Shown: piece by piece, positions 60,588 through 64,000 of the stretch
How the letters are laid out: every line of letters starts with the position of its first letter
Position numbering within the stretch: position 1 is the stretch's first letter
Assembly (NCBI RefSeq): GCF_016908495.1
Contig: NZ_JAFBDZ010000001.1
Span: 186,001-250,000, forward strand
Reading direction: 5' to 3'
Source: Rossellomorea pakistanensis
GTDB lineage: Bacteria; Bacillota; Bacilli; Bacillales; Bacillaceae_B
DNA length: 64,000 bases
Position numbers and translations under genes: made by a program
The notes under the pieces: model-generated
Databases searched by the model: none
What the model was told of the DNA's origin: nothing
The model's input: the letters and a program-made list of their open reading frames with translations, nothing else

Positions 60588-61157
60588 GTGGAGATACGCA
60601 GTGAAAGTGATTTATTAGAATTAATTAAACGAGACAAATGGATGATGGAAATTCTATGTTGGGTTAATGAGTTGAATCTACCAGATTGGTGGATTTGTGC
60701 AGGTTTTGTTCGAAGTAAGATATGGGATACCATTCATAGGTATGAAAGCAGAACAGCCATTCCAGATATTGATGTGGTTTATTTTGATCCACTTATAATT
60801 GATGAATATCAGGAAAAGAAATGGGAAGAACGACTGCTAAACCGATCGCCAGATATACCTTGGTCTGTCAAAAACGAGGCAAGAATGCATCTTGTTAATG
60901 GGATTCCACCTTATACTTCGTCTGTTGATGCCATTTCGAAGTTTCCCGAAACAGCCACAGCACTAGGATTGAAGTTAGATGAAAATGAACAATTACTATT
61001 AGCAGCACAACATGGTATAGAAGATGCCATCCATTTACAGCTAAAACCAACTCCTTACATTAAACAAAGACCCGACATGTATAAAATCTATAAGGAAAGA
61101 GTGATGAAAAAGAATTGGAAATCTATTTGGCCTTTAATTAATGTACATGACGACTAA
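60588..61157 (+). CDS. Nucleotidyltransferase family protein (DUF925-like)
   Basis: 189-aa protein. WWICAGFVRSKIWDTIHRY is the family's CAGxVRNxxWD motif, and PDIDVVYFDP carries the metal-binding Asp pair (DxD). The last part (YTSSVDAISKFPETATALG and IKQRPDMYKIYKERVMKKNW) is the conserved tail of this nucleotidyltransferase group. GTG at 60588, 9 nt after AAAGGGG, was chosen. The family's substrate is unknown. Confidence 0.83.
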   Translation: MEIRSESDLLELIKRDKWMMEILCWVNELNLPDWWICAGFVRSKIWDTIHRYESRTAIPDIDVVYFDPLIIDEYQEKKWEERLLNRSPDIPWSVKNEARMHLVNGIPPYTSSVDAISKFPETATALGLKLDENEQLLLAAQHGIEDAIHLQLKPTPYIKQRPDMYKIYKERVMKKNWKSIWPLINVHDD

Positions 61158-61387
61158 ATATAGTAAATCATTACAAAGTGCAATGATGGTTTTAAAAATG
61201 GAAGTTATGAAAGGGGGGGATTGGATGTGCTTCCTATTTACAGACTTTTATTTATACTTTGAATAGGGGGGAGGGGGAAAAACAATATTAACGAAGAGTG
61301 AGGAGTAGGTTTAAGGTTATTATTGTTTGACAAAAGAGAAGATTAAAGGATTCTATTTCTATGAGTTTCACTTCATGAAAAAACAAA
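61158..61387. other. Intergenic region, G-rich, no gene seen
   Basis: Two G-rich runs (GGGGGG near 61213 and GGGGGGAGGGGG near 61266) are the only marked features. No reading frame with a ribosome binding site is seen. The family B repeat follows. Confidence 0.4.
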
Positions 61388-61493
61388 GGCTATCCCAAAA
61401 CTAAGCAGTCAGAAACCAAGCATTAATCTATAGATGAATTATGATCCCTTATCTATTTATTAATGGAGTTTCTATCCATCTTTCGGGACAGCC
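61388..61493. repeat. Dispersed palindromic repeat, family B, full copy
   Basis: Ends are GGCTATCCCAAAA (61388) and TTTCGGGACAGCC (61493), inverted repeats with two mismatches. Inside are GTCAGAAACC and GGAGTTTCTATCC. It lies 27 bp beyond the rbsB stop codon and might end that operon, since no other terminator is visible there. Confidence 0.75.
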
Positions 61494-61519
61494 ATTCAGT
61501 TAAATTTGCTATTCCAAAG

Positions 61520-62437
61520 TCATTCTTTCGTAACTAACTTTAAGGGAACATCAATTTTCTCTTTTACTTTTTTCCCTTGTAATACATCGCCAGCTGCTTG
61601 TACAGCAAGCTCCCCAATCAATGCAGGCTGCTGGGCTACGGTAGCGGTTAGTTTTCCTGCTTCAATTGATTTAATGGCGTCATCATTCCCATCAAAGCCG
61701 ATAACCATAATGTCCTTCCCTGAACTATTAATTGCTTGTAATGCACCAAGCGCCATTTCATCATTATGAGCAAAAACGGCTTGGATTTCAGGTGTTCCTT
61801 GCAGCAGGTTTTCCATAACGGACAGGCCTTTTGTACGATCAAAGTTAGCGGTTTGTTTAGCAACAACTTCTAATTGATCATCGGCAATATTATGGAAGCC
61901 TTTTCCACGTTCACGGGTAGCAGAAGCCCCAGGCACACCTTCTAGCTCTGCTACTTTCGCGCCTTCGCCTAATTGTTTCACAATATATTCTCCTGCCATT
62001 TCTCCACCTCGAACATTATCAGATGCCACCAATGCTTCAACATCACCTTTATCCGCAGAGCGATCTAGTGTAATCACTGGTACCCCAATATTATTCGCTG
62101 ACTGGACAGCCGTTGAAATAGCCGCAGAATCAGTAGGATTTATTAATAGTGCATCAACGCCTTGTTGCAGTAAGTCCTCGACATCATTAATTTGTTTGGC
62201 AGAATCATTCTGCGCGTCAACGACTACAACGTCCATCCCTTTTTGCTTTGCTTCCTTTATTACACCATCTTTCAGAGAAACAAAGAATGGATTATTAAGA
62301 GTAGAGACAGAGAGTCCAAGTTTAATATCCTTTAAATCATCCTTTTTCTCAGGTTTTGCCCATTCAGGCGGCTTTAATGAACAAGCTCCAAGAACGAAAA
62401 CCGATAGTGTCAACATGAATATGACGATTTTTTTCAT
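61520..62437 (-). CDS. rbsB: Ribose-type ABC transporter substrate-binding lipoprotein
   Basis: 305-aa sugar-binding lipoprotein (lipobox LGAC, Cys18). The mature part starts KDIKLGLSVSTLNNPFFVSLKDG, typical of periplasmic-binding type 1 RbsB, with DAQNDSAKQINDVEDLLQQG, TLDRSADKGDV and GFDGNDDAIKSIEAGK, which contact the sugar. The ATG after AGGAGTGAT was used. It is the last gene of the rbs-type operon and captures D-ribose, or a related pentose, outside. Confidence 0.93.
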   Translation of the reverse strand: MKKIVIFMLTLSVFVLGACSLKPPEWAKPEKKDDLKDIKLGLSVSTLNNPFFVSLKDGVIKEAKQKGMDVVVVDAQNDSAKQINDVEDLLQQGVDALLINPTDSAAISTAVQSANNIGVPVITLDRSADKGDVEALVASDNVRGGEMAGEYIVKQLGEGAKVAELEGVPGASATRERGKGFHNIADDQLEVVAKQTANFDRTKGLSVMENLLQGTPEIQAVFAHNDEMALGALQAINSSGKDIMVIGFDGNDDAIKSIEAGKLTATVAQQPALIGELAVQAAGDVLQGKKVKEKIDVPLKLVTKE

Positions 62438-62450
62438 TGATACATCACTC

Positions 62451-63422
62451 CTAGGCTGCTTTTTTTCGGTCAATTAGAACGGCAATGAGAATGACGATTC
62501 CTTTAACGACCATTTGAAAGAAAGATGAAACACCTAATAAATTTAAACCATTGTTAAGAGTACCTATAATAAGCGCACCAATTAAAGTACCAAATATCAA
62601 ACCTCGACCACCAGATAGGCTTGTTCCACCCAATACGACGGCAGCGATAGCATCAAGTTCATAAGAAGTTCCTGCCGTTGGCTGGGCTGAGTTTAATCGT
62701 GAAGTTAGAATCGCACCAGCAAGGGCAGAGAGGATACCTGCTAAAGAATAGATCATAATTTTTACTTTTGTTACTTTGATCCCAGATATAATTGCCGCTT
62801 TTTCATTGCCTCCAATGGCATATGTTTTACGACCAAACGGCGTTTTGTGAAGAATAAACCAAAGAATAGCGAAAGCGAGTATCATTGTAATCGCAGGAAC
62901 AGGGATTCCAAGAAAATAACCACGACCGAATAATTGGAACAAATAGCTATCTCCAAGACCTGTTATAGGATTTCCATCTGTATAGACTAAAGTGAGACCT
63001 CTGAAAATGGTCATCGTCGCTAGAGTGGCAATGAATGGTGCCATTTTTCCTTTCGTAACTAAGACTCCATTTACTCCACCCATGATTCCACCTAAAGCAA
63101 CTCCTATAATGATAGCAAGAATGGGATCAACACCTGTTGTCATCATTCCGGCCATAAGAGCACTTGATAACGCTAGAATCGAACCTACTGATAAGTCAAT
63201 TCCTCCGGTTAAAATAACAAAGGTCATACCATAGGCAATTAATGCATTGATGGCGACTTGTCTTAGTAAGTTTAATAGGTTGAGTGGTGCTAGAAAGCTA
63301 GGATTTAATATCGAAACAATGATCACTAAAATTAAGAGTCCGAGTAGGGGACCTAGTTTTTGCATAATATTCTCAAAGTGATTACTCTTTCCTTCTAGTT
63401 TCGTTGAATTTAGTCCCTTCAT
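62451..63422 (-). CDS. rbsC: Ribose-type ABC transporter permease
   Basis: 323-aa membrane subunit (RbsC/branched-chain permease superfamily) with about ten helices. The motif AVVLGGTSLSGGRGLIFGTLIGALIIG near 250-280 is the EAA-like signature; ILTGGIDLSVGSILALSSAL at 70-90 is also characteristic. ATG after AGGAGGTC chosen. Gaps: 1 bp to the ATPase and 13 bp to the binding protein, so all three are translated from one message. Confidence 0.95.
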   Translation of the reverse strand: MKGLNSTKLEGKSNHFENIMQKLGPLLGLLILVIIVSILNPSFLAPLNLLNLLRQVAINALIAYGMTFVILTGGIDLSVGSILALSSALMAGMMTTGVDPILAIIIGVALGGIMGGVNGVLVTKGKMAPFIATLATMTIFRGLTLVYTDGNPITGLGDSYLFQLFGRGYFLGIPVPAITMILAFAILWFILHKTPFGRKTYAIGGNEKAAIISGIKVTKVKIMIYSLAGILSALAGAILTSRLNSAQPTAGTSYELDAIAAVVLGGTSLSGGRGLIFGTLIGALIIGTLNNGLNLLGVSSFFQMVVKGIVILIAVLIDRKKAA

Positions 63423-63423
63423 T

Positions 63424-64000
63424 TTATTGACCTCCTGTCGCAAGTGTCATAATTTTTTCCTGTGTTGCTTCATTTTTTGGTAGTTCACCACTTATGGTTC
63501 CTTCGTGAACGACTAAGATTCTATCGCTCATTCCAAGGATTTCTGGAAGTTCAGATGACACCATGATAATCGCTACGCCTCGATCAGTAAGTTCATTCAT
63601 TAGCTGATAGATTTCACGTTTGGCCCCAACATCTACACCTCGTGTTGGCTCATCAAGAATCAGAACTTTAGGACTGATGCCGATCCATTTCGCAATGACG
63701 ACTTTTTGTTGATTACCGCCAGATAAATCTTTTGCATTGGTTTCAGATGATTGTGTTTTTATTGTCAATCGTTTGATAAGCATGTCAACAAAATCTTGTT
63801 CATCCTTACGATTCATATAGCCTTTTGGTGAAAAGCTTTTTAAACTGGGAAGGGCAATATTTTGCCGCAGTGAGAAGTCGAGAATCAATCCCTCATCTTT
63901 GCGATCCTCCGTAATAAATCCAATTCCTAGTTTTATTGCTTCATGAGGATTCTTAATGGTTCTCTTTTCACCATTGATAAAAATATCTCCACTATCAATT
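63424..64000 (-). CDS. rbsA: Ribose-type ABC transporter ATP-binding protein, 3' part (cut by window)
   Basis: Only the C-terminal 191 residues lie inside the window; the gene continues past the right edge. Visible are [15 protein letters not shown], the signature [15 protein letters not shown], Walker [16 protein letters not shown] and the switch His replaced region [14 protein letters not shown], characteristic of the second cassette of RbsA-type two-cassette proteins. It is followed by the permease with a 1-bp gap. It powers sugar import. Confidence 0.93.
   Translation of the reverse strand, partial: IDSGDIFINGEKRTIKNPHEAIKLGIGFITEDRKDEGLILDFSLRQNIALPSLKSFSPKGYMNRKDEQDFVDMLIKRLTIKTQSSETNAKDLSGGNQQKVVIAKWIGISPKVLILDEPTRGVDVGAKREIYQLMNELTDRGVAIIMVSSELPEILGMSDRILVVHEGTISGELPKNEATQEKIMTLATGGQ

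Noticed and set aside
61205-61280. G-quadruplex
   Set aside because: Only two short separated G-rich clusters; four suitably spaced runs are not present.
1-64000. tRNA, rRNA or prophage genes
   Set aside because: No tRNA-like cloverleaf with CCA-type end, rRNA segment or phage structural gene was recognised on either strand by reading.

Overview
The window is low-GC DNA from a spore-forming member of the Bacillaceae (Bacillus sensu lato). The evidence is AGGAGG-type ribosome binding sites with frequent TTG and GTG starts, a CwlJ-type spore cortex hydrolase, a bacillolysin and a Vpr-like subtilase, the YdbS/YdbT pair, a ymcC-pksA gene pair, a clade-3 catalase behind a PerR box, and Bacillaceae-type palindromic repeats. 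I saw no rRNA, tRNA, CRISPR array, prophage or complete insertion sequence. Species cannot be named from the sequence alone. Layout: 0-6 kb holds a HAD phosphatase, an isolated coaD, a secreted HMA-like protein, a second-type fabH and a histidyl-tRNA synthetase of archaeal/eukaryotic type. That synthetase is preceded by an 18-codon leader peptide with three consecutive His codons and an attenuator, which is the most striking regulatory element here. 6-11 kb carries acetyltransferases, an MFS exporter, an ArsR-type regulator with an upstream palindrome, a GyrI-like protein and cwlJ, the last flanked by two decayed IS3-family orfA remnants. 12-16.6 kb is a sigma-54 system: a PAS/AAA+/HTH activator, a -24/-12 promoter, a YjiH-family membrane protein and a class III aminotransferase. 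16.7-19.5 kb holds a bacterial PH-domain pair and an orphan sortase. 21-30.5 kb is dominated by secreted proteases and also has a 52-bp tandem repeat array beside an intact and a decayed DUF3231 gene. 30-46 kb is an accessory stretch of small metabolic and resistance-type enzymes (alpha/beta hydrolases, arylamine N-acetyltransferase, MFS, APH-type kinase, methyltransferase, VOC proteins) mixed with pseudogenes; a PadR, HAAS-type and serine-hydrolase operon and a nitroreductase lie at its end. 48-52 kb has an ABC exporter divergent from an OmpR-type two-component system. 52-56 kb has ymcC/pksA, a DMT exporter, and a TetR-DUF2269-DoxX operon with an upstream palindrome. 56-60.5 kb has an overlapping HIT/PP2C pair, a decayed HIT gene, a lipoprotein and katA. 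The right edge is the 3' part of a ribose-type ABC operon (rbsA-rbsC-rbsB). Two families of dispersed palindromic repeats sit between genes, often directly at gene 3' ends. At least six genes are broken by stops, frameshifts or deletions. Start sites were moved inside the longest reading frame wherever a Shine-Dalgarno sequence decided it.
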